Source of the DNA: Lunularia cruciata
Lineage: Eukaryota > Streptophyta > Marchantiopsida > Lunulariales > Lunulariaceae
DNA: 64,000 bases
Direction of reading: 5' to 3'
NCBI GenBank assembly: GCA_948567375.1
Contig: OX419761.1
Span: forward strand, 19,532,501 to 19,596,500
Numbering within the stretch: position 1 is the stretch's first letter; each line of letters starts with the position of its first letter. Below the pieces are notes generated by a model. That model did no database searches, had not been told where the DNA came from, and saw only the letters and a program-made list of their open reading frames with translations. Shown here in pieces: positions 1 through 12,169 of this stretch. The position numbers and the translations under genes were made by a program.

Positions 1-667
1 TGAGTGAAACTAATCAGCCACCTCATGCGAGTATATGCCTCTCGTAGGCTCTCTCTAGCCTTCTGCTGGAACTCCTACAAGCTCCTCAGCTTGTCAGTCC
101 GTACTCCTTGGTAGTTCTGCCTCAAACACAAGAAGAACTCCACCATGGGATTAAACCCTAGTACCACACCACCTCTTGTAGGAGTACCTCCACTCATAGT
201 AGCACTATCTCTAGCTAGTGCACCTCCACTAGCTCCACCAACACTACTTGAGCTAGAAATTGTAGGTACATCTGATCTACTCTTGGCCACCAAACCTAAA
301 GTGATGAAGACATAGTTTGGAGACCAATATTGCCTCCATAACTCAGTCTCCTCCAAATGAGCTCTCCTGAACTCATGGTAGTCATCCATTGGTGGACCCT
401 TCAGATGCTTAAACAACCTCTTTCATGCCATGAAGGGCATAAAAAAGTTGGGTTCCACACTTGTTGTAGATCACACCAACTATCAAACTCTTGGATGAAG
501 TCGTCCAACTCAATGGTACCCATTGTACCAGAGTAATGCCTAGGGCCTTTGGAGGCCTCATAAATCTCATCCATGTCCCACAACAACGGTGCGGACACAC
601 CATGTGCACTCTCAATTGAATCAACTCTTGTGTCAAACTCTAACTTAGAGTCAATCTCCTCCCTCAA
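1..667 (-). pseudogene. gag fragment of family-B gypsy element (runs off the window)
   Basis: Two overlapping reading frames (401-667 and 75-416, minus) give a protein closely similar to the gag of the plus-strand copy at 32708-33278. Shared blocks are EEIDSKLEFDTRVDSI, LWDMDEIY, RAHLEETELWRQYW, ITLGLV, TMSGGT and NYQGVRTDKLRSL. The start ATG seen in the plus-strand copy is ATT here, and a frameshift near 410 separates the halves. Gag would form the retroelement particle. It is not functional as it stands. Its frames are more open than those of the plus-strand copy, so this insertion may be younger or less mutated. Confidence 0.5.
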
Positions 668-1304
668 TGGGACCTAAGATACATGCTAATATTGAGTGTC
701 ACTCCCAATAAACCCACTACGTACTGTAGGGCTTACTCCTCTAGAATCCCAACAAACTCCGTTGTGACAAAGTAACCATAACTACAACTGCAAACTGGAA
801 CTACAAACTACAACCGCAAGTACTTGACCAAGTGCCAATACCAACTAAGCACCACCCACTAATGTAACTCTAACCAAGATAACTACACTAGGAGAAAGTG
901 CAACTTGTAACTTGCCATCACAACATGCACTCTCACGGTCTATAGGTCATTACTTCTTGCCTCACTAGAGAGAAACAAAGGTAGTTTGATTGGTCATCAC
1001 TCACTACCAAGAGCACACCAAACCACCAATGCTCAAAAGTCAGTGCACCTCACACAAACGTGGTGCACAGACAAGAAGTAGAGAATGGAGAGGGTCCAAT
1101 CACAAGAAATTTAAACAAAAACACTCCATCTCATAAAACAACATGGATCTAACTTTGCCACCATTTGGCATTTGACATAAAAGAAGTTTGTATCTAAGTC
1201 CTAAGCTACCAAGATCACCAAGAATGGGATCAATCTGCCTCTCCTAGCCAAAGCTACAAGTGTATAGATAATAATGGCACAGTCACTAGGCCAACAAGTG
1301 AGGG

Positions 1305-1359
1305 TGGACTAGGTGGCTAAGGCACCAGTCTAGGAACAAGAGATTTAGGGGTCAAACCC
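1305..1359 (+). promoter_or_regulatory. tRNA-like Pol III A/B-box pair inside the family-B LTR
   Basis: An A-box-like block, tggactaggtgg (1305-1316), is followed about 33 bases later by a B-box-like block, gggtcaaaccc (1349-1359). The same pair occurs in the other family-B LTR on the minus strand at 24244-24298, where both blocks are closer to consensus (tggactagttgg and ggttcaaaccc). The pair is antisense to the retroelement. Order and spacing fit a tRNA or a tRNA-derived SINE. The acceptor-stem ends do not pair, so I do not call a tRNA gene. It could be a SINE fossil captured by the LTR. Confidence 0.5.
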
Positions 1360-2403
1360 TATTGCACACAATCTAGCAATATGCGCAGATTTTGCCAACC
1401 AATGACCAAGATCTACTCTAAACTATCTAACCTCACGCCAGCAAGCTGGCTTGTTGGCCCTTCTAGCCCTTTGTAGCCTCTCATAGCCCACAACCCTATG
1501 CCTCAAAGCCTCTAAATGCCCAAATGAGGCCTTTCTTTTTTCCACTTTGAATCTCTTCCAAAATCTGGCAAAAGTACTCCAAACTTGCAAAAGTCCTCCA
1601 AATTGGCAAAAGTCTTCCAAATCTGGCCAAAATCTGAGGTAAAATCTAGTCAAAATCTGACATAAAATTTGATGTAAACCCTAAATTTGGCTAACCACCA
1701 AATTCCCTGCTAACTCTTCACTCAAGCCAAATTGAAAACACGCGCTTCTCCAAATCACAAATTCATGAGAATAGCTTGCCAACTCCACCTTCCATTTTAC
1801 TTTCTAAGCACAACTTGTGACAAATTGGTCTTGCTTTTACCTCTTGAGCTCAAAATCACAACCACTACTAAAAAATTACTTCTTTTGTGCTCAAAAATTG
1901 GCCAGTGCTTCCGCACACCGTATGCCTTATTGCCAAATCTGCATCAAGCAATGAGCTGTTGCATACCAAGGAAAAACTGAACTTCAATCAAGCTACCAAC
2001 AATCCACCAAGCTTGGAGATACCACCAACACTCAAAGTTCATGCACCCAATTTCCCCTTGATTTCACTTCTTTGATGTTATCAAACTGCTTACAACTCTC
2101 AAATTCACTCAACTTAGATCAGTACTTGATCTGTCACTATATAAATTGCCAACAATTGGGCATTGATTACAGTCAACCCACACCCACTCTAGCTAAGAGA
2201 ATCCAGGTGATGCTTGTTGGCATCTATCCACCATAGCCAAAAATTCAAAGGCTCAACATCAGAGAAGTGAGCTCTCTAGAGCTGCACTTTGAAAGTATAC
2301 CCCTGGACTTGAGCTAGGTTTGAACCCTAATGGTCCCATTGATAGCACACTTGACGGTGCAAATGGTGCAAAGTGACGGTGGGCTCCACCGTGAAGTCAG
2401 TAC

Positions 2404-3199
2404 TGTGAGCCGGCCTGTCTCTCACTCAGGATGAACCTCTGATGGCTATTATGGAAGCGCACCATGGACTAAGAAGGCAAGGAACCCCAACTCCATCATA
2501 CTCCTCCAAGGCTAACACTCCAAGACTCAAGACATTGCTCACCAGAGAACTCACTAAGAGAGATAGTTGCAAATGAAAGGATGATGAGTACCTCCTCACC
2601 CCTTGTTTATATAGTGGTGAAATAGTTACGTACCAAAGTTACTAATTACCATAGTAACTCAAGTTACTAGACTAAAATTCAAGTAAAGTCAAAAAGTAGA
2701 AAGGAATATCCATTCACATGGGCATATTCCCCTAAGCATGTAATCTTATCTTGACCCAACCACTAAGTCAAGGATTCCTATAAGTCAAGTAAAGTCAAAA
2801 AGCAGAAAGGAATATCCATTCACATGGGCATATTCCCCTAAGCATGTGATCTTATCTTGACCCAACCACTAAGTCAAGGATTCCTTCACATGGGCTATCC
2901 TTGGACTAAAGAAGAATCCAAAACAAAAAGGTTTGCGGACCCAAGAGTTCTCAACTCTTTCCTCAAAGCCAAACACCTAGGAATAATACCAAGTCAACAC
3001 ACTAAAATCCAAAATAGTAGTGCTCATCTTTTCTACTTCCTCTAAAGTAAGGTCCCCTCTATCTTAGCTATGACTAACTTTAGCTAACCATGACTAATAT
3101 AGAACCATCCTTTATCTCTATATAAATAATATCTCTTAAGTACTTGTAATACCAAGCTAAATATCACAATACCACACACATGCACAAATGGGTGTTACA
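2404..3199 (-). mobile_element. Solo LTR, family A (with internal 106-bp tandem duplication), nested in the family-B LTR
   Basis: The element reads TGTAACACCC to GGCTCACA on the minus strand and carries TATA-like sequence near its TGTAACACCC end. Five further copies lie at 10619-11303, 12892-13586, 22079-22781, 24455-25140 and 31607-32219. The last two flank the family-D element and so define this as an LTR. The flanks gtac and atac fit a diverged 4-bp target duplication, and family-B LTR sequence resumes on both sides. Units 2680-2785 and 2786-about 2886 are near-identical, which makes this copy about 105 bp longer than the others (about 690 bp). Confidence 0.5.
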
Positions 3200-3329
3200 A
3201 TACTCCATACACAAAATATGACCATCGGAAAGTAGTCTTTGAGAAACTATTCAAATAACTCTAACTATTATCATTGGAACTCTAGTGTCCGAGCAATCTA
3301 GATGCGACACTAAAAATGGCATGACAAGT

Positions 3330-5413
3330 GTGAGGTACAAAGTATGAGATATGAAGTACAAGATGATGTATGAGATATAAAGTACAAGGTTGAAGTATGA
3401 TATGAAGTAGGGGTACAAAGTAAGAGATATGAAATATGATGTGAGGTACAAGACAAAGTACAATGCATGCAATACAAGATGATGTACAAGATAAAAAGTA
3501 TGATGTTGAGTATGAGACAAGAAATACAATATGACATACAAAATAGGAAGTATGAGGTGACTACAAGATACCAAATACAAGGTGAGGCATGAGGGATTAG
3601 ATCCATGTATGAAGTTTGCATGGTCATATGGTTGTAACTACACATGATTGTGACTTTTACTACGTACCTCCAAATGCTACAATTCTAAATGCAATGGAAA
3701 GCTCATGAATAGATGTTACTAACACATAAAGGTCACTTCATTTGCAGATGTAATTATTGAGATATCAGCCTTGTCATGTGCCATGGTTTTTTTGGCTGAA
3801 GGTCTTCCATGCTTGTGATATTCCAAGCCAAGATCTTACACAAGGCCAATTATTTCATTATGAAATTCTTCACTCACTAAAGTTAGCCCTCTGGTCATCA
3901 CCATTGGGAAATCATAATCTCAAAGATCACGATCACAAAAATTACAAGTTATGAGGATTATTTTCCTTGTGATATGTGGATATAGAGAAGCCATGATGTT
4001 TTCCTTGTGTCAATTTCTTGTCCTTTTGCATGGTTGCCTTTTGGATCAATGAAAATTTGAGCTTGAATAACTTTCTTGAACTCACATTACTCTATGAAAA
4101 TTGCAAAAAAGAAAGAAATATTTACTAATAGCATAAAGGTGGGTTGCTACATACTCTTCTCCTCAAATATGAGCATCCACACTCACATCAAGACTGAGGT
4201 TTAAACATGACGGATAGGATGACAGAATGATTGCCATAGCTTTGTTTGTTTGACATTGTTGGGATTGTCACTCATTTGTAAGACAATTTGGTATGGCTTG
4301 TGATAGACTACCCCTTCCTTTACATATTTCAAAGTACATGATACAAGACTTGAGGTACAAGGTACAAGATATGAAGTATGAAATAATGAGATATGAGGTA
4401 CAAGGTACAAAATATGAGATACAAGGTATAGAGAATGAGGTGAAGTACAAGGCAAAGTATGAGATACAAAGTACAATTTATGTGTTACAAGATGTCATAC
4501 AAGTATGAGGTGAGGTACAGATATGAAAAACAAGGTATGAGAATATGAGACATGAAGTACAGGATATGAAAGATGAGGTGAGGTACAATACAAAGTATGA
4601 GGTACAAAGTAAGAGATATGAAATACAATGTGAGGTACAAGATGAAGTACAAGGTATGTTTTACAAGATGACATATGAGACAGAAAATATAAGTTTAGGT
4701 ACAAGACAACATCTGAAGTACAATATATGAGATACAAAGTACAAGTTGAGTACAAGATACAAAATATGAGATGAGGTATGAGACAAAGTACAAGATATGA
4801 AGTATGAGGTGAGTACAACATTTGACATACAAGGTGAGGTACAAGGGATAAGATCCATGTAGGAATTCCACATGGTCACATGGTTGTAACTTTGTATTGT
4901 TGTGACTTGTCACAACAATACAAAGTTACATATCTTTTGCTACATATCTCCAAATGCTACAATTTTAGTGCAATGGAAAGCTCATAAACAAATGCTACTA
5001 AAAAAGTAAAGATCACTTCATTTGGGCACATAGCCATAGAGATATCAGCCTTATCATGCACCAAGGTGTTTTTGGCTAAAGTTCTTTCATACCAGTGATG
5101 TTCCACTAGGCCGATGGTGTCATTCTAGAATTCTTGATTCACAACATTCAATGGTCAACCATTGAGAAATCAAGATCACAAAGATCAATATAACAAAATA
5201 TATTACAAGGATCATTGCCCTCATGATACATTGGTGCAAAGGAGCTAGGGTGTTTTTCTTGTGTCATCTTGTTATCCTCTTGCACAATTACCTTCTAAAT
5301 CAATGATAAATAGCATAATCTCCTATTCTAGCCTTAACAACTTTCTTGAACTCCCATTACTCTATGAAAATTGAAAAAAAGATGTACTTATAGCATGAAG
5401 ATGGGTTGCTACA
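3330..5413. repeat. 1.25-kb direct duplication with decayed purine/AT minisatellite
   Basis: Two copies, about 3330-4155 and 4340-5413, share the same order of parts: an irregular minisatellite built of variants of gtacaagatatgag (3330-3600 and 4340-4850); the block gatccatgta...catggtca (3600, 4850); the block ctccaaatgctacaat (3667, 4948); and the shared end gggttgctaca (4142, 5404). The offset is about 1251-1262 bp. Reverse-complemented, the end reads TGTAGCAACCC, like an LTR start, so this could be a small LTR-type element or a plain segmental tandem duplication. The ORFs inside (for example 3251-3645 minus, 4495-4913 minus) are low-complexity readings of the repeat. Confidence 0.5.
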
Positions 5414-7200
5414 AGTAGGATAAGGAGTGTGGAGGGAGTAGAGTTTTTTAGACCACTGCCAAAATTAAATTTTATTCCTAGACAAACTAATGAGTTTTGA
5501 TAACTAAGATAGAGGCCTTAGAGGTATTAATTGATCTATGCACTCTAGGTGGCAAGGGTAAGCTCACATCACAGCCAAGTCAGCCATCATGCAATAGAGA
5601 TCAAGTTCAAACTATGTGTAGAGTATTTACGTTGGGGAATAGCCCCAACATCTTTTGGTTAGTATGCAAAGGGTCAAGAGCAAAGCAAACACTACTCCAA
5701 TCTCTTTTAATTTTGGTAGTCTATCAAGAAGCATAACAAAGAGGGGTGCATGAGCTAGTTTCAAATTGAGTTTATGAACTTGATAGCATTTGGTTGTATG
5801 AGAGGCACTCTAAATGTAACAAGGAAAGTTTGGTGCAAATGGCAAGCATTGTTTATGTTGTGTTCTATGTATGCTTTCTCTTTGAATTTATGGCTGTTAG
5901 ATATTGCTAGTGTAATTTGTTTCTCTCTTATTAATATTTGATTCCACAATTGAAGTGAATTTGGCTCAAATAACCTCCTCTCCAAGAGCTTGAGCTTGTA
6001 AGGAATCATTCTCTTGTATTACAAAGGTGTTTGTGGAATTTTGTATTTGGTGCTAAAAGGAACATCCTACCCATAGGTAAGCACTTAGTTCACTTTGGTA
6101 CTGGATTTTATATTGAAACCAACCAACTTCCAACAAAGCAAAACCTCCAAATTGGAGAACTAGCCTAGAGCAAACCCATGTCAGAAAATTGATCATCATC
6201 AACTTGGCAACCTCACCCAAAACCATCTTGTTGATATCTATATTACTTTCCTCCACATATCCTAATTGTGGTCCAAGAAGGTGTGGTACCCACATTTTTT
6301 GGTTTTGTTATATTTCAAAGAAGAAGTGTACAGTTGAAGTCGTATTGAATGGCAACAAAAGAAGAAGAATCATGTCTTTGGGTTGAACCCAAAGTAATTT
6401 GACTTTGTGTCAAGAAAGAAGAACTTGGATCAGACTTGTCACAAAGAAACCTTAAGTAAGGAAACTTTGACTCAAGGTGATCAACCCAATGCAAAGACAG
6501 CATAACAACTTTCTTTAGGGTTTATCAACCAAGAAAGTACAAACGAGAAAATGTCTAAGGCACAAGTGGCTAAACTTGACAATGCGATGAGGAACTCATG
6601 TAAAATGTGTGATTATCAATGAAGAGTGATAGATGAATGACCACACAGCAAAGAATTATAAAATCAAGACTTTGTTGAAGGGATTTTGAAATGTCACACA
6701 AGTATCCTAAGCCATTGAGTAGTTGAACCAAAGGAGTGCATGTTGCAAAGCCATCCAAGAGTTTGATTTTAAACAATCTTGGGGGAGTTAGGATCTTGTA
6801 TCCAAGAGACAGAAGAATTACCTTCCAACTACCATGAGTGAGAGATTGCATGATGTCAATGAGGGATGAGAAGAAAAGTCCCTCACTCACAATGAGAAAT
6901 CTTGTGATTTGGAGGCTAGATGTAACACAAGGATCAAAGTCTTGAGTAGACTTCAAATCACTTTTTTGGCATAGAACTAGAACTTCAGTTTTCTAGGGTT
7001 GATGGTAGAAGTAGTTACAAGTAATTATGAGGAGGGGCCAGAGGAAGAAGGAAAGAGAGGCAATCTAGCTCAATGGACAAAGTTGGATTAGAGATTGGTC
7101 TTGGGAAGAGAGGCTGGTGAAGAAACCGGAGAACATTCCTAGGGAAGGGAGAGTCTATAGAAGAGACTAAGGAAATCCAAAATTCCTTTAGTGCTCCACA
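5414..7200. other. Decayed intergenic sequence, no recognisable gene
   Basis: AT-rich sequence with short ORFs only (for example 5497-5736 plus and 6570-6956 minus). None shows a domain I recognise. The plus strand from about 6700 has a codon-like character that may be the 5' part of the coiled-coil frame that follows, but stops are frequent. Confidence 0.5.
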
Positions 7201-7209
7201 TACAAAGGA

Positions 7210-9400
7210 CAGTTATAAGGTCATAACAATTGAGACCTGATGAGCCAAAGTATTGTCAGAGTGATGATGGCACTCTTCAAGCCGGATTGGACCACGTACA
7301 TGATGAAACACCAAGCGGTGTTTTTCCACTAGATGTTTGCAAGAGAACTGGTGAATTGGGTGACGTGTTTTCACTAACAAACATAGAAAATGGTCTAGAA
7401 CTGGAAGGATCAATCATCACCACATTATCTAGTGCTGTTTGTAGTGCATTTCTACCTTAAGGCTAAACTTGCTGAAGGCAAAGGAGAGGAAGAAGATGGT
7501 CTCACACTTTCATCTAGATCTGAGAAGAGAAGCAGATGAAGAAGAGCAACAATACATTCTCCAACTCTAGCGGAGCAATGAATACTTTGCCAAGACAGGT
7601 TCATATATGAGAACACAACTGAAGATTCCAAGGACAAAGAAGCAAAGTCATCTTGAGGAGATGATATCACTAGCAAAGCCAAGAAAGACAAGAAAGCTAG
7701 TGCCAAGGCATGAGGTCATTGTGAGGAAGCCATCATCGGCAGAAGAATCAGAAGGAGAAGCTCAGACAAAGTCAAAGGACTTGGAAAATGAAGAAGAGGC
7801 AGCACTCACCTTGAAGAGTGGTGAATTGAGTAGTGGAAGTGATGGAGAACCCAAGGTACAATAGCCAGCGGAAGAAGTGGCTGAGGAGGAGGATCAGGAG
7901 TTCCACAAAGCACTTGATTGCATGGATAAAGGGGACATATAGTGTATAGAGTTGCCTATGGTGGAGATCAGAGCAGACAGTTGAAGAGCCAAGGTTGGTT
8001 GTCCCCCAAGGAACAAGAACAAAGAATTCTGAGCAAACTGAAGTTGCAGGTCCAAGAAAAGCATGGAGCATGGAAGATGAAGATGAGTGAGAAGATCAAG
8101 ACTTTGGAGTAAGGCACCAATAGAAGAGCCGCCAATGCAAGATGTGAATGAATACAAAGACACTGCAAAAGAAGAAGATGGGGGTGAAGTTGCATACCTG
8201 TCTAACTTATTTATCCCTTGTTGATAATGTTGTGAAAGACAAAGGTAGGGCTGAGGAGAGATCATTTGGAAGTAATGGATGACCTATATGTTGTGAAGTA
8301 TTTGAAGGAAGAGATTTCTTAGTTAAGGGAGAAGCTAAATGAAGGGAAGAAGTCATTTAGTAGGAGCTTTGGGTTGATGAATTCCAAAGAGAGAAGAGAT
8401 TGGCAAACTTGCAAGAGTCTTTAGAGAAGTGAGGAATTGAGATAGAAGTGAAGGATGAGGAATTGAGGAAGCAAAAGACAACTTTGGAGAAGTTAAAGGG
8501 AGAATTTGATGAAGTGCACATTGAGGTGATACATTCAAAAGCAATTGTTGCAATGATGGAGCAGGAGTTGGAGAGTTTGAAGGCGATAGCAGTGCAAAAA
8601 GATGAAGCCTGGTAGAGAGAGCTAGCAGGGAGAAATAGAGAAGAAGAGCGCTTGCAAGGACTATTCATCAATGTGGAAGCCCAACTTGCCAGATATGTGG
8701 AGGAGAAGGAAGCATTGAAGACCAAGTTTGAGGATGTTGTCAGGATGTATAGTGAAGAGTTGTAGGTTGAGAGAGCTTGGGATCATACATCAGATGGGAT
8801 GAGTAATAGAGAAACCCAATATGATGTAAAGTGTAGAAGCCAAAGTAAAGATAGAAGAAGTAAGTATGCACAAGTTAAAGTTGTGAGTGCAAGAGACAAA
8901 GAAAAGAATGATAAAGGAGATGGATCTGAATAATCTTTTGATTTGCTTGAGAGAAAGAGTAAATAGGAAAGTTGATGAAGTAGGAGATAATGTTTGTCTT
9001 AGGTTAGAATTAGTGAAATCCGAGTTAGAATAGATTCAAAGTAGTGTGAAGTTAGGAACTCAAGCCAAAGTAAGAGATGTAGGAGTGCAAGTTACTTTAG
9101 ATGAGTTGTCTAAGATATTAGAGAGGAGTGGGTCAAAAGATAAGAAGATAGATAGAGTGCCTATGAGTTCAATTGCAGTTTAGACAAGAGAAGTGATAGA
9201 AATAGCAAAATGTGTAGAAGTTGTTAGATCTGAAGTAGATGAAGTGAAGGAAGTTACATTGGGTTTAATAGAGGAAGAAGAGGTAGACATCAGATCAGAT
9301 TCACAACCAATTTTTGATTTAAGATATGAAGAATGGGTTGCCATTTTGGATCTAGAGGTTGTTAGGGAACGGTATATTAGATAGATAATTGTCAAAGTGC
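7210..9400 (+). pseudogene. Decayed plus-strand frame encoding charged coiled-coil protein, probably retroelement gag
   Basis: Plus-strand frames are interrupted by many stops but share a Glu/Lys/Arg/Gln-rich composition. Examples are 7230-7460, 7607-7864 and the segment at about 8360-8770, which reads as long heptad-like helix (REEERLQGLFINVEAQLARY, then EEKEALKTKFEDVVRMYSEE). Further pieces at 8860-9400 are lysine-rich and then acidic. Many stops are TAG or TGA in places where CAG, CGA or TGG would fit. A purine-rich tract and a possible LTR start follow at 10136-10147 on the same strand, so this may be the gag or accessory frame of an LTR element with its pol deleted. I cannot name the family. 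Confidence 0.5.
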
Positions 9401-10135
9401 TTAGCCTATCTAAAGGAGGCATTTGTAGTGTAATGTTGTTCAATATTTATATTTTTGAAGTTGATAAAGTGAAGTGTTGTAACTCAGTGCTCGTCATTTC
9501 AGCTTAATTCCAAGTATCAATCCTATGAGTGTGTTTGGAGAATTTCAAAGTGCAAGTCTATGTGCTTGTTGGATGTTGGATTCCATGGCGCTGATCTTCA
9601 TTATGCGTGTTTGATCCTGAGTGAAGTGCAATTAGAGCAATACCTTGACAGATTTAAGAGGAATTGTAGTGTTGGTAGTATTTTGCATTAGTGAGTACAA
9701 TGTAGGGTTGATGCAAAGCATTTTTGATTGAGGAAGTTGTGCCTTCAATGGAGGGGTGGAATGAAATTCTGAGGCAAGATCATTTTGTAGTGAATTAGCC
9801 TTCTTCAAGAAAATTTGAATCATCACAATCAAGATTTGTTTGAATAGAATTTGATAGAGTTATGATTATGGAGTGTTAAGTTGTGATTAGACTATGGGTC
9901 AATGCTTGTTACTTTCTTTTAAGTGTGATTTTACTTGAGAGATTAAAGATGCAACCAAGAAGAACTAAATGATCATTTTACTTTGTATTTGACCATTTAT
10001 GACTTGTATATCTATTGGAATGAACTTTATTTACCTAATTACCACAAAAGTGATATTTGTCAGGTTGTCATAGAAGGCTACTTGGGAAGGGTTCAAATTT
10101 GATTCTAATAGCCAACAAGTTGTGAGTGCTATTGT
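9401..10135. other. Decayed sequence 3' of the coiled-coil frame, no gene seen
   Basis: AT-rich, frequent stops in all frames. By position it may be the 3' untranslated part of the preceding element. Confidence 0.5.
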
Positions 10136-10618
10136 GGAGAGGGGGAGTGTAAATTATCCTAGGTTCAAGAGTAATCCTAGTCTTTTGAAGTGAGCAAGTG
10201 ATATGATAGATAGGAGAATTCTTGAAATATGGAGTTAAGAGAGTTCTACATCAAGAGGATGGGATTTGGTTCAAGGCGATAGTAAAGGTCCATGGAAATA
10301 ATGGTATGCTCTAGGTTGTGGAAACAAAATCAATTCTTTACCGATTAATAACTTGGTACAGTAGTTCTAGATTTGATGGTAAGAGTGAGATAGATAGTTC
10401 AACATCTTGAGCCAAGGTCTCCAAGTGATATGCATAGCATGTGGTTTGGATGATAAGTGCAATATAGGAGTCTTGAGAGTCTTATTCTAGGTATTTTGGG
10501 GGAGAGAGAATGAGGGGTAGAAGTATTGAGACCAATGCTAGCTAAATGATCCTAACCTTGCATGTGTATCAAACTTACATAGGTTTAGTCTACAATCCCA
10601 TAGGAACAAATCAGGTTC
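10136..10618 (+). mobile_element. Candidate polypurine tract and 3' LTR start
   Basis: The tract gagagggggag (10136-10146) is followed directly by TGTAAATTATCC (from 10147), the arrangement expected for a polypurine tract next to a 3' LTR. The candidate LTR is interrupted at 10619 by a family-A solo LTR and may resume at 11304. No partner LTR was identified in the window, so this is tentative. Confidence 0.5.
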
Positions 10619-11303
10619 TATAACACCCATTTGTGCATGTGTGTGGTATTGTGATATTTAGCTTGGTATTACAGGTACTTAAGAGATATTATTTATATAG
10701 AGATAAAGGATGGTTCTATATTAGTCATGGTTAGCTAAAGTTAGTCATAGCTAAGATAGAGGGGACCTTACTTTAGAGGAAGTAGAAAAGATGAGCACCA
10801 CTATTTTGTACTTTAGTGTGTTGACTTGGTATTATTCCTAAATGTTTGGCTTTGAGGAAAGAGTTGAGAACTCTTGGGCCCGCAAGCCTTTTTGTTTTGG
10901 ATTCTTCTTTAGTCCAAGGATAGCCCATGTGAAGGAATCCTTGACTTAGTGGTTGGGTCAAGATAAGACCACATGCTTAGGGGAATATGCCCATGTGAAT
11001 GGATATTCCTTTCTACTTTTTGACTTTACTTGACTTTTAGTCTAGTAACTTGAGTTACTACGGTAATAAGTAACTTTGGTACGTAACTATTTCACAAGTA
11101 TATAACAAGGGAGGTACTCATCATCCTTTCATTTGCAACTATCTCTCTCTCATTGAGTTCTCTAGTGAGCAATGTCTTGAGTCTTGGAGTGTTAGCCTTG
11201 GAGGAGTATGATGGAGTTGGGGTTCCTTGCCTTCTTAGTCCATGGTACGCTACCATAATAGCCATCAAAGGTTCATCCTGAGTGAGAGACAGGCCGGCTC
11301 ACA
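10619..11303 (+). mobile_element. Solo LTR, family A
   Basis: A 685-bp copy reading tataacaccc (consensus TGTAACACCC with G to A) to ggctcaca on the plus strand. It is collinear with the LTRs of the family-D element. Flanks gttc and attc fit a diverged 4-bp target duplication. No internal retroelement sequence is attached on either side. ORF 10773-10961 (minus) matches ORF 2857-3045 (plus) only because both lie in copies of this LTR. Confidence 0.5.
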
Positions 11304-11599
11304 ATTCCTAGTTAGTGGCTCAATATCTCTTATTAGGATTATTTTTTTCTTAATTCTCATGCTCCATGAATTATATTTGGGCAATGGGTTGGGATCATCC
11401 ATGCTTTATTGGACATTTGGCAATATAATTACAATTTGATGATAATAGAAGCAACCAACATTTTATCATAATCTTTCTTGGTCTATAGTTCCAAGTGGTT
11501 TCCATCGGATAGCATCAATCTTCATTGATGCCAATTTCTCTACTTGTGTGTGGTGAGTTTGCAGGTTCTATGAAGGATGAGGTCAAGACTAAGTTGTGG
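11304..11599. other. Unassigned sequence, possibly continuation of the interrupted LTR at 10147
   Basis: AT-rich, no gene seen. Confidence 0.5.
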
Positions 11600-11765
11600 C
11601 AAACTAGGAATCAAAGCGGTCAACCAACCACGTGGCTACTTCCAAATATTTGGGATCATGTCTGGTCACTTCCAATTCAATGCAAGGTTTCATGCCTCTC
11701 ACAAACCAATCCAAATCTATGCCTTCTAATAGCTCTAGAATCTACATTATTATCTTTTAGAATTG
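11600..11765 (-). pseudogene. Orphan retrotransposon gag fragment
   Basis: The minus strand reads LDWFVRGMKPCIELEVTRHD followed by PKYLEVATWLVDRFDS. This matches the C-terminal part of the retrotransposon gag domain (consensus style: F..GL.P.I..EV....P..LEEA...A). The frame is open upstream (ILELLEGID) and ends at a TAG after DRFDS. It lies downstream of the family-C RT on the same strand, which is the wrong order for one element, so it probably belongs to a separate deleted insertion. Confidence 0.5.
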
Positions 11766-12169
11766 AGTAATGTAACTCTTCACAAAACCAATCTGTCAAT
11801 CTAGACTTGATTTGTCAATCCTTGGAAGAGAGGGATCATGACAATCAATAAAAATAGCAAGTAGAGACAACAACATTTTGAGAAAGGGAAGATCAAGTTT
11901 TATTTCCAAAGCCAAAGGTATTTGCAAGCAAGAATATTTCTGTCGCAATAGATAATTTTATCTTTGATTAAGAAAGTTATTTTGTAGTTACAAATATTCT
12001 AGATAAATAAAAATACTCTTTGCTTCAAGCCAATTAGATGGATTGGTAAACTATGGTGGCAATTCCAAGTAGTGCAAGCTCAATGGCAATTTCTTGCTCC
12101 AATCTCAACATAAGAAGAATTTAGGAGAATGATAATTGGGTGATTCCAAGTGGTGAATGTTGCACTAGC

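Larger units (their letters stand above)
1..3330 (-). mobile_element. 5' end of a family-B Ty3/gypsy retrotransposon (gag, leader, LTR), cut by the window edge
   Basis: Read on the minus strand, this region has a long LTR (about 3330 down to 1150, interrupted by a solo LTR at 2404-3199), a leader (about 1150-668) and gag (667-1). The leader and gag match the plus-strand family-B copy at 32220-33590: the same start region, the same ELWRQYW block and the same serine/glycine-rich linker. The LTR part matches 23112-24450 and 40600-41027 in reverse complement. Only the first part of gag is inside the window, so the polyprotein would continue to the left. The LTR homology ends near 3325, where a decayed minisatellite begins, so the outer LTR edge is lost. 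The LTR/leader border near 1150 is approximate. Confidence 0.5.

Noticed and set aside
1305-1359. A true tRNA gene
   Set aside because: Only the A- and B-box-like blocks match; the acceptor-stem ends do not pair and no clear anticodon arm can be drawn.
2857-3045. Repeated 62-residue ORF (also 10773-10961 and 13235-13432)
   Set aside because: Lies entirely in copies of the family-A LTR; conserved because the LTR is repeated, with no sign of coding selection.
3251-4913. Hydrophobic minus-strand ORFs rich in Tyr, Leu and Cys
   Set aside because: They are readings of the gtacaagatatgag minisatellite, not genes.
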